From positions 1-64,000 of the forward strand of contig JALHFX010000014.1 in NCBI GenBank assembly GCA_022837595.1: a stretch of DNA of 64,000 nucleotides, written 5' to 3'. The position numbers and the translations under genes were made by a program. Each line of letters opens with the position of its first letter. Position 1 is the stretch's first letter. Shown in pieces: positions 36,313 to 45,636 of this stretch. The stretch comes from Propionibacterium sp. (lineage in GTDB: Bacteria; Actinomycetota; Actinomycetes; Propionibacteriales; Propionibacteriaceae). The notes below the pieces were generated by a model. It did not search any database. It saw only the letters and a program-made list of their open reading frames with translations, and had not been told where the DNA came from.

Positions 36313-38060
36313 GATGGTGTCTCCTGTGGCTGGTGGTCTCGGCTGGGGTCGTGGGCTGCGATGGACGCCCGGACAGCTGGGGCGTGTGGGCTGGTCATCC
36401 AGGGTTGGGTGGCGATCAGGGTAGGCCGGGCGCCGGAGGCGAAGACGAGCGCGCGTCCGCCTGGCAGGGCTGCGAGGTCGGCTGGGTCGAGGATGCGTTC
36501 GCGGGTGAGTTGTTGGGTGACGTTGCGGTGGCCCTTGCCGACGGAGACCGAGCGGGTGGTTTTGTCGTAGTCGCCGATCATGGTGGCGAGCGTGTCGAGG
36601 AATTCGCGCTCTTTGACGCCTCCGCCGTACACGGCGATGTTGCTGGCCGACCAGAGTTTTCGCATGCCGGATTCGCCCCACACGTCGACGCCTTGTGACC
36701 AGGATTGCAGGATCGTCATTAGCACGATGCCGCGTGATCCGAAGTGTGAGTACAGGGATGGCAGTTCCCGCCAGCCGCAGACGTTTGCGGCTTCGTCGAG
36801 GACGCCGACCAGTGGGGTGTCCAGGCGTCCGCCCGGGCTGCAGGAGGCGAGTTCTTCGGCTGCTTCGGCGACCGCTGCGGTGAGCGCGGTCACCAGCGGC
36901 CCGGCGGTGGAAGCGCCTTCCTTGGACAGGCTGTACAGGGTGCCACCGTCGGCCCGGACGAAATCGGACGCACACAGCTGACGGCGTGGGTCGTCGTGGC
37001 CTTGTGGGGTGATCCAGGCGGCGATCTTCCGGTTGGTGAGGCAGGACGCCATCTGTTGAGCGGTGCCGTAGATGCCGCCGCGTTGCTTGTCGGGTGCGTA
37101 GATGACTCCGGCGAGCTGGTCAGCGGTGAGGTCGAAACCAGCTTTCGCGACGAGCCTCATGGGCGTGTCGTCGGTGGGCCGGGTGAGCCACCGGTAGACG
37201 TCTGTGATCGGTCGCCGGTCCACCGCTGCAGCCAACAGCAGGCCTGCCAGCAAGTCCTGACCGGCGGAGTCGAAGAAGGCGTCTGTTCGGGCGCCTGGTG
37301 CTCGTGAACCGCTGGCGAAGTGTTCGGCGAGCTTCGCGGCCTGCACTTCGTCGGTCACGTACGACAGTGGGTTCCACCACCAGGTGTCGGGTTGTTCGCC
37401 GGCGAGGTGCTGTGGGTCGAACACCCAGACCGGGCCGCGCCCCGCGCGGATATCGCGGGTAGCGTCCACGACGTCGCGCTTGTTCGAGGTGACCAACACC
37501 GACCCGGGTGCTGCCAGGATGGCCGGGATGGCGCGGCTGGTGGTCTTGCCGGTACGGGGACCCCAGATGTCGACGTGCATGTCTTCCCAGGACCCGAACA
37601 GCGGTTCGCCGGTGGCGACGGTCACCCCGATCGGTATTCCCGGTGTGGCGGGGTCGACGCCGAGCCGGGCTGCCTTGGCTGCGGCGGTCGCTTTCGATAA
37701 GGGTGCGATGTCTTTGCGGACGCCGAGGTAGCGGGAGGACTGGTCCACGCGAGTGGCGCGCCGGCCACGGCGTCCAAAGACCTGCCGAGCCGACAGCACC
37801 GTGAGGACGGCGAGCAGGACGACGATGCCTGCGACGACTGTGGACGCCCACGGCCAAGCGATGTTTCCGTCGAGGACGCCGAAGAGGATGTCCCAGACTC
37901 CGCCTTGGGGTTGGCCGAGGCCGGCGATTCGCCACCCGAGGTGGACGCTGACCCACACAATGGCGCCGATCCCGACGGCCAGGCCGCCGATCCCGTACAA
38001 GAGGACGGTATCCGGGCCCCACACAGTGGGCTGGGCACGCCGGTTGTTGGACGGTGTCAT
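36309..38060 (-). CDS. VirD4/TraG-type coupling ATPase
   Basis: A 583-residue membrane ATPase that brings the relaxase-DNA complex to the secretion channel. Two N-terminal membrane helices (LLYGIGGLAVGIGAIVWVSV; TVVAGIVVLLAVLTVL), Walker A GPRTGKTTS near residue 168, Walker B VGVLDEAANV near 420, and a FGSRGIVLMTILQSW motif are present. The ATG at 38060 overlaps the VirB4-like stop (ATGA); the frame is open further upstream but not used. A decayed relative of this gene lies at 27140-27820. Confidence 0.93.
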   Translation of the reverse strand: MTPSNNRRAQPTVWGPDTVLLYGIGGLAVGIGAIVWVSVHLGWRIAGLGQPQGGVWDILFGVLDGNIAWPWASTVVAGIVVLLAVLTVLSARQVFGRRGRRATRVDQSSRYLGVRKDIAPLSKATAAAKAARLGVDPATPGIPIGVTVATGEPLFGSWEDMHVDIWGPRTGKTTSRAIPAILAAPGSVLVTSNKRDVVDATRDIRAGRGPVWVFDPQHLAGEQPDTWWWNPLSYVTDEVQAAKLAEHFASGSRAPGARTDAFFDSAGQDLLAGLLLAAAVDRRPITDVYRWLTRPTDDTPMRLVAKAGFDLTADQLAGVIYAPDKQRGGIYGTAQQMASCLTNRKIAAWITPQGHDDPRRQLCASDFVRADGGTLYSLSKEGASTAGPLVTALTAAVAEAAEELASCSPGGRLDTPLVGVLDEAANVCGWRELPSLYSHFGSRGIVLMTILQSWSQGVDVWGESGMRKLWSASNIAVYGGGVKEREFLDTLATMIGDYDKTTRSVSVGKGHRNVTQQLTRERILDPADLAALPGGRALVFASGARPTLIATQPWMTSPHAPAVRASIAAHDPSRDHQPQETPS

Positions 38061-39553
38061 GGCTGGCCACCGAGGCGGGATTGCTGGTGCCACAGCTTGT
38101 TGGTGTCGTGGATCTGACGTTCGGTGACGGTGAGGTCGACCCGGATCGGGATGCCGGGCCGTCCACCGACCTTGACCAGGAACTTGCCGAGGCCCGGCGG
38201 TTCGGCTTCTTCGCCGCGGCGTGAATCCCAGGCGGGTGGGTCCTGCCAAGACACGAGCATGTCTTGCTCAGCCTGGCTGAGCCCGACGATCGGGGTCAGG
38301 TCGGACATTTCAGCTTGCGGGAGGCCACCGCAGATGACCATGCCGGAACGTTCGACGAAACCTTTGGCTTTGAGGTAGTCCTCCGGTGTGGGCAGTGCAC
38401 GCAGGTCGCTGATGGTGTGGGTGATCATGGCGGTGCCCACGCCGACGGTGCGGTTGAGGCGGGTGAGGGAGTCGACACGGTCGACCATGCCGGTGCCGGC
38501 TCGCAGCGCTTGCCATAGTTCGTCCATGATGACGAAGTAGTGGCGTCGGGGTTCGAGGCCGGCATCGCTCAGGGCTTGGGCGATGTTGACGGTGGCGAAT
38601 CCGTTGGACCAGCAGGCCAGCAGGACGGCGGAGCGGAGATCTTCTTCGGTTTCGGTGACCGATGACACGTCGTAGACCACTGGCCGGTCCATCCGCATCG
38701 GGTTGGTGGTGGGTTGAGCGAAGACCTCGCCGAGGCGCCCGCCTCGGGACAGGCTGATCAGGGACGCTTCCAGCCCGCGGGTGATGCGCTGGTATTCGTT
38801 GAAATCACCCCGGTCGACGGCGACTTCGCGAACGGAGTCGGGTGCTTGCTGGATAACCGTGAGCAGATCGGCGAGCACGGGTGTGTGGGTGGTCTGCTGG
38901 TCCAGGACGCGGAGCGCCTGGTCGAGAATGGATTCCTCGACATCGGAGGGCGCTTGTTTGCGCAGGATCGCCAGTAGCGCGGTGACCATGGTGAGTCGGC
39001 GCCCGTGGGCGTCGGCTTCGATTTCTTGCGCTTGTTTCTCGCAGCCGGCTTCGCGGAGCCGACGGGCTGCATTCTTGGCTTCACCCGGGTCGAGGACGTT
39101 GAGGTGGCCGCGACCGCGTCCGAGCCGGATCACCTGCCCGCCAAGCGCGGTGACCATGTCGACGTAATCGGGTTTCAGGTCGCCAAGCACCATCGGCAGG
39201 ACGCCGTAGCCGGCCAGCCCAGTTGCCATCCGGCGCACGGTGGTGGATTTACCGAGCGAGGTCAGGCCGAGGAAGAAGACGCTGGGGTTGCGGATCAACT
39301 TCGCGCGCTGGAACCAAGAGATCGGGTCGCAGCACAGCGTGGCTCCGGTGCTGATGTGACGTCCGATCGGCACGCCGATCATTGGGGTGCCTGAACCCGC
39401 CACCCATGGCCACAGCCCACACACCTGCACAGTGGTGCCTCGGAACTCCGACGCCGGGTCGAGCAGGGTTGCTTCGCCGCGACCGCGGCCGACCCAGCCC
39501 CTCGCGCCGGGCCGCTGCGGAGCCCGCGTCTTGGTCTTGTGGTGTGGGGTCAC
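38057..39553 (-). CDS. VirB4/TraC-like conjugation ATPase
   Basis: A 498-residue ATPase of the type IV secretion machine. It has RNPSVFFLGLTSLGKSTTVR (Walker A, near residue 95) and HYFVIMDELWQALRAG (Walker B), then a TRLNRTVGVGTAMITHTISD segment. It lacks a long N-terminal domain; in this group that part may be supplied by the SCO6880-like partner upstream. The GTG at 39553 overlaps the stop of that partner (GTGA), so the long open extension to 40066 is not used. Confidence 0.9.
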   Translation of the reverse strand: MTPHHKTKTRAPQRPGARGWVGRGRGEATLLDPASEFRGTTVQVCGLWPWVAGSGTPMIGVPIGRHISTGATLCCDPISWFQRAKLIRNPSVFFLGLTSLGKSTTVRRMATGLAGYGVLPMVLGDLKPDYVDMVTALGGQVIRLGRGRGHLNVLDPGEAKNAARRLREAGCEKQAQEIEADAHGRRLTMVTALLAILRKQAPSDVEESILDQALRVLDQQTTHTPVLADLLTVIQQAPDSVREVAVDRGDFNEYQRITRGLEASLISLSRGGRLGEVFAQPTTNPMRMDRPVVYDVSSVTETEEDLRSAVLLACWSNGFATVNIAQALSDAGLEPRRHYFVIMDELWQALRAGTGMVDRVDSLTRLNRTVGVGTAMITHTISDLRALPTPEDYLKAKGFVERSGMVICGGLPQAEMSDLTPIVGLSQAEQDMLVSWQDPPAWDSRRGEEAEPPGLGKFLVKVGGRPGIPIRVDLTVTERQIHDTNKLWHQQSRLGGQP

Positions 39554-41064
39554 AGTCTCTCCTTGAGGGCGGCGAGTGAGGAGACGAGTTTGGGCAGCAC
39601 CAAGCCCAGTGGAAGCGCGGCGACGAAGCTGCTGTCCTGGGCCCCGTAGCAGGGGCGGATGCGGAGCCGGGCGGTGGAGGCGAGGGCATCGATCGCAGCT
39701 CGGGCTTCGGGGAGCCGCTCGCGGTCGGTGACGGTGGCGGTGATCAGGGCACCAAAGTTCAACAGGCCCGCCCCGGCGGCTTCTTCGGCGGCGGTCGCCT
39801 CTGCTGACCGCGTGTCCATCAGCGAGCGGGCGGTCGGCCGCTCGGTTGAGGTGGCCCGGAACGTGGCGGCCCGCAGGTCGGCTTCCACCATCGCGGCCGC
39901 CACCGCAGGGTTGATCGGGCGATACAGCAAGGTGACGCGTTTCCGGTCGATCTGCGGGTGCGGAGCCAGTAGCCGTGCCAGTACGGACGATTGGACATTG
40001 CCGCGTGGCGGTGAGCTCATCTGCCAGGTCACCGACCACGCCGAATCGTGCCGGTAGGTGTCCCAATCTGCTTGGTGAGCGGCGGGCCCGATGTCTATCC
40101 AGTCCAACTCGACATCCTCGTTGCCGGCGTGGCTGCGGGCGATCAGGTCCGCGGTCTGCGGGTCGTAGGCGACCCGGACGATCTCACACAGTTCGGCAGC
40201 ATCGACCAGCCGCGTGGCACCTGCCCCGGTCGATGCCAACGCGCCGGTCAGGCCCGGCAAGCGGGCAGCGAGGTCACGACCGACCTCGTCACTGGAGCGG
40301 CGCCGCCCAGACGTGCTGACGGCCGTCACCGTGATCGCGACCCACGCTTGGATCGTCGACGACCCGGATGGGTAGGTCTCGACGATCTCGGCGAGCATCG
40401 CCTGCGCAAACGAGGGTGCGTTCGGGTCCATCGATCCGGCGACCTCGTGGGCGAGCCGATGCCCACAATCGGGGGCCGTCTCAATCGTCACCGAGACCGC
40501 CTCCACCCCGGGTTCCTCACCGAGGGTGGCCAGCCAGTGCCCCCAGTCGGCGACCCACGTGTCGATCTGGGGTTGATCGACCAGCGCGGCGCCGTCCGGC
40601 TCACACGAGATGACCACCGTGAAGGTGGCCGTCGCCGGCGAGTGGACGAGCGCGAAGGGTCGGGCGTAGGCGTCGGTATGCTCGCTCAGCCGCAGCGACG
40701 CCGCGATACCGGGAAGCTGGCAGGTGCCCCACGGGGTCATACCCAACGGCCCCGACCGATACAGGTGGGCGCCGCGGCGGGCCGCCGAATGGTAGGCGAT
40801 CCGTGCCGACACGCGGTCGAGCAGGCTCGAGCCGTGCTGGTCGCGCACCGCCACGGTCGCCAGCACACCCGCCACAAGGCCGAACGCGACAGCACCCCAC
40901 AGCAGGCCGGAGACCATGACCACCAACACCACCGTGACCAGACCGGCGAACAAGACGCCGGTACCCCACGATCCCAACCCGAATAGGCCGGCGGTGGTGG
41001 GCCTCCTGAAATTCCCGTAGGTTCGGATCCGCACTAATTCACTGCTGGGCGCCATCAGGGCCAC
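39550..41064 (-). CDS. SCO6880-family conjugation protein
   Basis: A 504-residue protein with two N-terminal membrane helices (GLGSWGTGVLFAGLVTVVLV and the next segment) and a large cytoplasmic domain (FALVHSPATATFTVVISCEP). I recall this family from Streptomyces-type genomes, always beside a VirB4-like ATPase, and it may stand for the VirB4 N-terminal half. It overlaps the VirB6/TrbL-like gene by 26 bases upstream and the ATPase by 4 bases downstream. Confidence 0.85.
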   Translation of the reverse strand: MALMAPSSELVRIRTYGNFRRPTTAGLFGLGSWGTGVLFAGLVTVVLVVMVSGLLWGAVAFGLVAGVLATVAVRDQHGSSLLDRVSARIAYHSAARRGAHLYRSGPLGMTPWGTCQLPGIAASLRLSEHTDAYARPFALVHSPATATFTVVISCEPDGAALVDQPQIDTWVADWGHWLATLGEEPGVEAVSVTIETAPDCGHRLAHEVAGSMDPNAPSFAQAMLAEIVETYPSGSSTIQAWVAITVTAVSTSGRRRSSDEVGRDLAARLPGLTGALASTGAGATRLVDAAELCEIVRVAYDPQTADLIARSHAGNEDVELDWIDIGPAAHQADWDTYRHDSAWSVTWQMSSPPRGNVQSSVLARLLAPHPQIDRKRVTLLYRPINPAVAAAMVEADLRAATFRATSTERPTARSLMDTRSAEATAAEEAAGAGLLNFGALITATVTDRERLPEARAAIDALASTARLRIRPCYGAQDSSFVAALPLGLVLPKLVSSLAALKERL

Positions 41065-42658
41065 CTACTTCCTTGCCGACCGACTCGTTGATTCCCCGCC
41101 GAGCGCTGTCGACGGCCTGCATGCCCACTGATGCGACCGCACCCGCCGGGCCTATCCCAGCCGCGGCCCCCGAGGCGGCGGCCCCGGACGCGGACGCGCT
41201 CATCACACCCGCGAAGCCACCACTGGACACAGCCGTGTTGCTTCCAGATGCCGCTGGCGGGTTGCCAGCCGAGCTGCTGGCCGGCGTCGACCCGGACGGA
41301 CCATGTGCCTGCCGGGCAGGTCCGGAGCCACCAGAGGTGCCGTGCCCACCGGCGGCGGGCCCAGCACCAGGCCCGGTGCAGCCGGAGGGGCCGGCGGGGC
41401 CTGGTGGGCCTCCAGCACTGGCCGGTCCGCGTCCGCCCGGCGCCCCGGTATTGCCGGTCGGACCGCCAGCTCCAGGACCGCCGCTTGTCGCGGCTGCTGT
41501 TCCGCCGCGCTGGGCGGCTGCGAGCGCGCCGGTCGGCAGGGCCATGGCTGCCATGGCTGCGGTGCCGCCGAGGCCTCCGCCGGACGCGACCGCTGCGGTC
41601 GCCGGCACAATCAACGCCATCAACGCTTCGGCGCGGGTTTCGGTGTTGTCGCCGACGAGCGTGAACGCAGCCGCGTAGATAATGGCGGCCGCCGGCTTGT
41701 AGAGGATCATCCCGACCAGCCAGCCAATGGTCTTCTTGAACATCTGCCCGCCCACCGCGGTGTTGGTGGCCGCGGCAGACATCGGCAACATCCCAGACAA
41801 CACGACCAGCATCGCCGAACGAACCACCATCAACACGATCTGAGTGATGACGGCCAGGATCGCCAGTAGCCCGAGGATCACCGTGAGCAGGCCGGGAAGA
41901 GTGGGCGCGGGGGCGCCCTCAGCCGCCTGGAATAACAGCTCGCCCATGGCTTGGGAGAAGCAGGTGCCATCGGCATCCAGACTGCACCCCATCGACCCGT
42001 CAAGGATCCACTCCGCGAACGCATCCGCGGCTGCGGTGAGCAGACTGACCGTGGTCACCCCCGCCCCAGACACCACCGCCAAAGTAAGGATGGACCGCAC
42101 CACGTCCATGCCCGGCTCGCTGCGCTGCTGCCAGGCCATCTTGACCCCGCCCGCGATCACCCCGATCGCCGCCACCACAAGCATGTACCAGTACAGCGAT
42201 GCCTGCAGGTAGGCCACCGGCGCCGAACCCTGCACACTGCCCGTCGGCGCAACGGCCGATACGATCCCGACCGATGCCGAAACCACAATCGTCGCGACCA
42301 ACACGATGCCGATGGAACCGACATGCTCGGCGGCATTGCGGCGCACCGCGGCGACCCGGACCCCGGCAGCGATCAACGAGAGCACCATGATCCCGAACGC
42401 GATCGACATCACCCAACCGAGCACCGTCTCAATACCATCTGCGCCGGGGGCATGGTCGCCGGCCGCACGCATCGAGGAACCCCCGCCCCCGCCGATCAGC
42501 AACGGTGTATTGATCCGGACCCACGCAGTCGCCAGGGTCCCCATCAACTCGCCCAGCGTCTCAGTGACTGCGATCGCCAGCCGGTCGAGTGCGCTGGTAG
42601 CAAGCGAGGCAGTGCCCTCGGTCAACTTGCACCGGAAGTCGAACAGGCCACATTCCAT
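41039..42658 (-). CDS. TrbL/VirB6-like channel membrane protein
   Basis: A 539-residue protein. An N-terminal part with a Cys pair (MECGLFDFRCKL) leads to six or more membrane helices between residues 80 and 340, with a small loop holding MGCSLDADGTCF that may form a disulphide. The last 190 residues are a Gly/Pro/Ala/Ser-rich tail, probably disordered. This matches the polytopic VirB6/TrbL class that forms the inner channel. It lies 3 bases after the NTF2-like gene. Confidence 0.85.
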   Translation of the reverse strand: MECGLFDFRCKLTEGTASLATSALDRLAIAVTETLGELMGTLATAWVRINTPLLIGGGGGSSMRAAGDHAPGADGIETVLGWVMSIAFGIMVLSLIAAGVRVAAVRRNAAEHVGSIGIVLVATIVVSASVGIVSAVAPTGSVQGSAPVAYLQASLYWYMLVVAAIGVIAGGVKMAWQQRSEPGMDVVRSILTLAVVSGAGVTTVSLLTAAADAFAEWILDGSMGCSLDADGTCFSQAMGELLFQAAEGAPAPTLPGLLTVILGLLAILAVITQIVLMVVRSAMLVVLSGMLPMSAAATNTAVGGQMFKKTIGWLVGMILYKPAAAIIYAAAFTLVGDNTETRAEALMALIVPATAAVASGGGLGGTAAMAAMALPTGALAAAQRGGTAAATSGGPGAGGPTGNTGAPGGRGPASAGGPPGPAGPSGCTGPGAGPAAGGHGTSGGSGPARQAHGPSGSTPASSSAGNPPAASGSNTAVSSGGFAGVMSASASGAAASGAAAGIGPAGAVASVGMQAVDSARRGINESVGKEVGGPDGAQQ

Positions 42659-42661
42659 CGC

Positions 42662-43381
42662 TCAGATCCCAGCCCAGATGATGAACCCGACCAGCGAGGG
42701 CGGCCACGAGTAAGTGACCGCCAAGTCCTGGGTGGCCCCTTCTCCACGCACACCGTAACGCCAGTCCCCGTCGTACCAAACCAGCTCGACCATCACGGAC
42801 CCGTAGCCGCCATTGGTGGTCTGCATGCCGAGCTCGACGACCGCGGTACTGCCGTCATAGCTGACTATCCGGAAGCCGCGCAGTTGTCCGCCACCAGACG
42901 AAGACGACGAGGGCTGCGGGCTGGCCAGCAGTCGATCCCGCAGCGCGCCGGGAACCAGCGCGTCACTGGCCAGCCGGCCAGCCAGTGACGGTTCCGAGCC
43001 CATCGCCGCCAAGTTCACTGCGGCCACCAGTGCCCCGACCGGGGTCCTCGCGTAGCAGTGCCGGTAGCCGTCCTCATCCACCATCGCGGGCCCGGCGTCC
43101 TCGACGGCAGGGGCGGCCATCGTGCCGATCAGTACCCAGGTGGCGTCCGGACCCGTGGTCACAGTGCCACTCATCTCGACCGGTGCATCCGGGCAGCTGC
43201 CCTCAGGTGCTGGTGCGGTCGCGGCGGGTGTCACCACACCCTGCGGGCCATCCGGGCGGGTCGCGATCCGCCAGACCACGACTACTCCGGTCACGACGAT
43301 GGCCAGGACGACCGCTGCGGCCACCCACGTCCACGTCACCGGCCGGCGTGCGGCCGGCGGCTTCGGCTGCTGTTCACCCAT
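42662..43381 (-). CDS. Single-pass protein with NTF2-like exterior domain (VirB8/TcpC-like role)
   Basis: A 239-residue protein with one membrane helix at about 17-39 (WTWVAAAVVLAIVVTGVVVV). An extracytoplasmic domain follows, ending ELVWYDGDWRYGVRGE, a pattern of NTF2-like folds found in VirB8 and TcpC. It probably bridges the channel across the envelope. The ATG at 43381 follows AGGAGGA by 6 bases. The role is inferred from topology and operon place. Confidence 0.7.
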   Translation of the reverse strand: MGEQQPKPPAARRPVTWTWVAAAVVLAIVVTGVVVVWRIATRPDGPQGVVTPAATAPAPEGSCPDAPVEMSGTVTTGPDATWVLIGTMAAPAVEDAGPAMVDEDGYRHCYARTPVGALVAAVNLAAMGSEPSLAGRLASDALVPGALRDRLLASPQPSSSSSGGGQLRGFRIVSYDGSTAVVELGMQTTNGGYGSVMVELVWYDGDWRYGVRGEGATQDLAVTYSWPPSLVGFIIWAGI

Positions 43382-43398
43382 GACGATTCCTCCTCTTG

Positions 43399-43647
43399 TC
43401 AGGCGGCAATGAACGAGACGAGAGCGAACGCTGCCGAGGCGATGACAACACCCAGCAGCACGCTGCCGATGCTGTTGACGTGCTCGGAGCCGTCGCCGTG
43501 CCGGTTGCTGGCAATACCCATCCGCACGCCGGCGAAGATAAGCGAGACGACCAGAACGCCGAGGGCAATCCACTTGCCCCAACCGAGGATGGTCGTGAAG
43601 ACCTCGAAACCGGGAGGCATCGAGCCAGTGCCGGGATCAGGAACCAT
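43399..43647 (-). CDS. Small two-helix membrane protein, pilin/VirB2-like
   Basis: An 82-residue protein with two membrane segments (WIALGVLVVSLIFAGVRMGI; VLLGVVIASAAFALVSFIAA) joined by a short polar loop. Size and topology match VirB2/TrbC-like subunits of conjugation machines. It resembles the membrane part of the TrbL-like protein (SLIFAGVRMG versus SLIAAGVRVA, and HVNSIGSVLLG versus HVGSIGIVLVA), so the two may share an origin. The start overlaps the DUF6668 stop; a GGAG site precedes the ATG. Confidence 0.75.
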   Translation of the reverse strand: MVPDPGTGSMPPGFEVFTTILGWGKWIALGVLVVSLIFAGVRMGIASNRHGDGSEHVNSIGSVLLGVVIASAAFALVSFIAA

Positions 43648-44227
43648 GATTGTTCTCCTTCTTACTGAGGTGGTGAGAGGGGACGACCGATGCCGCCACC
43701 GCGTTCAATTCGCCAACCAGGAGCGATAACCCGCTGACGCAGTCGGGGGTAGGTTCTGCACCTAGCCGCCAGGCTTCGACCCACGGCATCATCCACAACC
43801 GGGGTGCCCCGCCACTGACAACGTCCGCGAGATCGCGCAATGGCCGGGGTAGTCTGCCCGGGGCATCCGCGATCAGCACCAACCCGAGCAGCTGGGCGGT
43901 ACCGGTGCGATTCGCGGCCCACTGCGCCAACGCCGACTGCGCGGCCAGCAGACCGCCGGCGCAGGTCCGGGCGGTAAGGATGCAACCATTACTGCCGGCC
44001 GGGCCCTGGGGCCAGCAGTGGTCGGCCGGAGTCCACGCCTCGTGCAAGCTGGCCAGCGTCGTTTCGCCGCTGCCACCGTGGGCGCCCACGATCCACAACT
44101 TCGGACCCCGCAGGAACCGGCGAAGCGGCAGTCTCCGTTCGTGCTCCGGGATGCCTGGCTGAGGCCCGATCGGTGCCAGCCCACGATGGACGTGGAGCGA
44201 GGTGCGCGGATCGATGGTGGTAGTCAT
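43637..44227 (-). CDS. DUF6668-like protein with altered P-loop
   Basis: A 196-residue protein with LWIVGAHGGSGETTLASL, which has the shape of a Walker A loop but Glu where Lys is expected. VLIADAPGRLPRPLRDLADV follows as a Walker-B-like strand. I recall it as DUF6668, found in actinobacterial transfer operons. Because of the Lys change it may bind but not split nucleotide. It overlaps the peptidase gene upstream (ATGA) and the pilin-like gene downstream. Confidence 0.75.
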   Translation of the reverse strand: MTTTIDPRTSLHVHRGLAPIGPQPGIPEHERRLPLRRFLRGPKLWIVGAHGGSGETTLASLHEAWTPADHCWPQGPAGSNGCILTARTCAGGLLAAQSALAQWAANRTGTAQLLGLVLIADAPGRLPRPLRDLADVVSGGAPRLWMMPWVEAWRLGAEPTPDCVSGLSLLVGELNAVAASVVPSHHLSKKENNHGS

Positions 44228-45636
44228 GACTGCATCCCGGTCTGGACGCCGTGCTCGGCGAGGAAGACCCGCGGGTCGACGTAGCTGCCCGCCACCAACA
44301 CCTCGAAGTGCAGGTGGCAGCCGGTCGAGTCACCGGCAGCGCCGACCGCGCCGATCTGTTGACCGGCCTGCACCAGGTCGCCGGTGCGAACCAGCAGGCC
44401 CGCGGTGTACATGTGCCCGTACGTTGTCACGACATCTCCTTCGTGTGAGATCTTGATCCAGTTGCCGTAGCCGGACGCTGGCCCGGCGAACGTCACCGTG
44501 CCCGACGAGGCAGCCCAGATCGGCGCGTCGCATGAGGCCGCGAAGTCGGTTCCGTAGTGCATACCGCCCCACCGCGCGCCGAAACCGGACGAGATCGCAG
44601 CATCCGAGGGCGCCGACCAGCCCTGCCCGTTCACCTGCCCAGGAGATGTCGGTGTGGTGCAGCTGACCGCCAGGGTGGAACTGCCGTCACCGGTGAGCGA
44701 CAGGTGGACATGGTCCATATGGTTCTGCGTGGGTGACCCGCGGTCCTCCATCAGCCGCCAACCCTCGCCGGGCCGCTCAGGTGACCAGATCCGCTGCTGC
44801 CAGATGATGTAGGCCACGCCCAGGTCGGTCGCGTTCGCCATCAGGTACTCGGCCAGCCGGTCACCGACCGCGGTCCCGTCGGTGATGTCGTTGATCATGA
44901 AATCCAGCGCCAAACCCGCGGGATGGCCTTGCGGGTCATAGATCTCGGTCGCTGGGTCACGCCAGCCGCCCACCGTCCGGATCCCGAACATCGCACCGAC
45001 AGTGTTGGCAACCACTGCCGTCTGCGGCCGTACCGGACCGATCTCGTATGGCGACGTGCTGGCCGAAGCAGCATCACCGGCCGGTTGGACGCCCGCCAGG
45101 CCCTGCACGATCAGGCCAGCCGGCTCCCAGAACGGCCGGTAGTGGTACGGATCGGCGTTGCGCTGTACCGCGTTCGCCACCAGCGTCGGCTCCATCGCCT
45201 CCCGGCCCGACACCTCGGACAGCACCCGGAAAAAGGCGAGCGCCGACCGGTACGGGTCCATGCGCTCCTCGTAGGTTCCCCAAGCACCGTTGTCACGCTG
45301 CTGGAACAGGCCCCGCGAGTCCGGCCCGGCCGCGTCGCCAAAATCCAGCGCCCGCAGTGTGGATTCACCGATCGCGGTCATCACACCGATCTGCTGGTCC
45401 CGCACCGTCAGCCCCATCGACGCTCCAGCGGCCATGATGTGGGCGGCGTTGACCAGCTGCTCGCCGGCGAACCCGGCGATCGGGCCAGCGGGAACCGATG
45501 CCGGATCCACCACCGCCGCCACACCATCCGGCACGCACGCCGTGTCGGCCTCGTCGAACATGACGAACCCGACCACCATCACGATCAGGGCTACGGGCAC
45601 CATCACAGCGACCAGCGCCGTCCGCTGCCAGTTCAC
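44224..45636 (-). CDS. Cell-wall hydrolase with LytM (M23) peptidase domain
   Basis: A 470-residue exported protein that opens the cell wall for the channel. It has a membrane anchor at about 5-27 (TALVAVMVPVALIVMVVGFV). A transglycosylase-like region follows (IGESTLRALDFGDAAGPDSR, GLFQQRDNGAWG), then a segment with HPAGLALDFMIND and HMDHVHLS. The C-terminal M23 domain has the zinc motifs HYGTDFA and GCHLHFEV. The GTG at 45636 overlaps the lipoprotein stop (GTGA). All metal ligands are present. Confidence 0.92.
   Translation of the reverse strand: MNWQRTALVAVMVPVALIVMVVGFVMFDEADTACVPDGVAAVVDPASVPAGPIAGFAGEQLVNAAHIMAAGASMGLTVRDQQIGVMTAIGESTLRALDFGDAAGPDSRGLFQQRDNGAWGTYEERMDPYRSALAFFRVLSEVSGREAMEPTLVANAVQRNADPYHYRPFWEPAGLIVQGLAGVQPAGDAASASTSPYEIGPVRPQTAVVANTVGAMFGIRTVGGWRDPATEIYDPQGHPAGLALDFMINDITDGTAVGDRLAEYLMANATDLGVAYIIWQQRIWSPERPGEGWRLMEDRGSPTQNHMDHVHLSLTGDGSSTLAVSCTTPTSPGQVNGQGWSAPSDAAISSGFGARWGGMHYGTDFAASCDAPIWAASSGTVTFAGPASGYGNWIKISHEGDVVTTYGHMYTAGLLVRTGDLVQAGQQIGAVGAAGDSTGCHLHFEVLVAGSYVDPRVFLAEHGVQTGMQS

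Noticed and set aside
38061..38249. Upstream extension of the coupling-protein frame
   Set aside because: The ATG at 38060 overlaps the VirB4-like stop and starts at the first membrane helix; the extension is antisense-like Arg/Pro-rich sequence.
39554..40066. Upstream extension of the VirB4-like frame
   Set aside because: It lies wholly inside the SCO6880-like gene and reads as low-complexity Arg/Pro/His; the GTG at 39553 is the coupled start.
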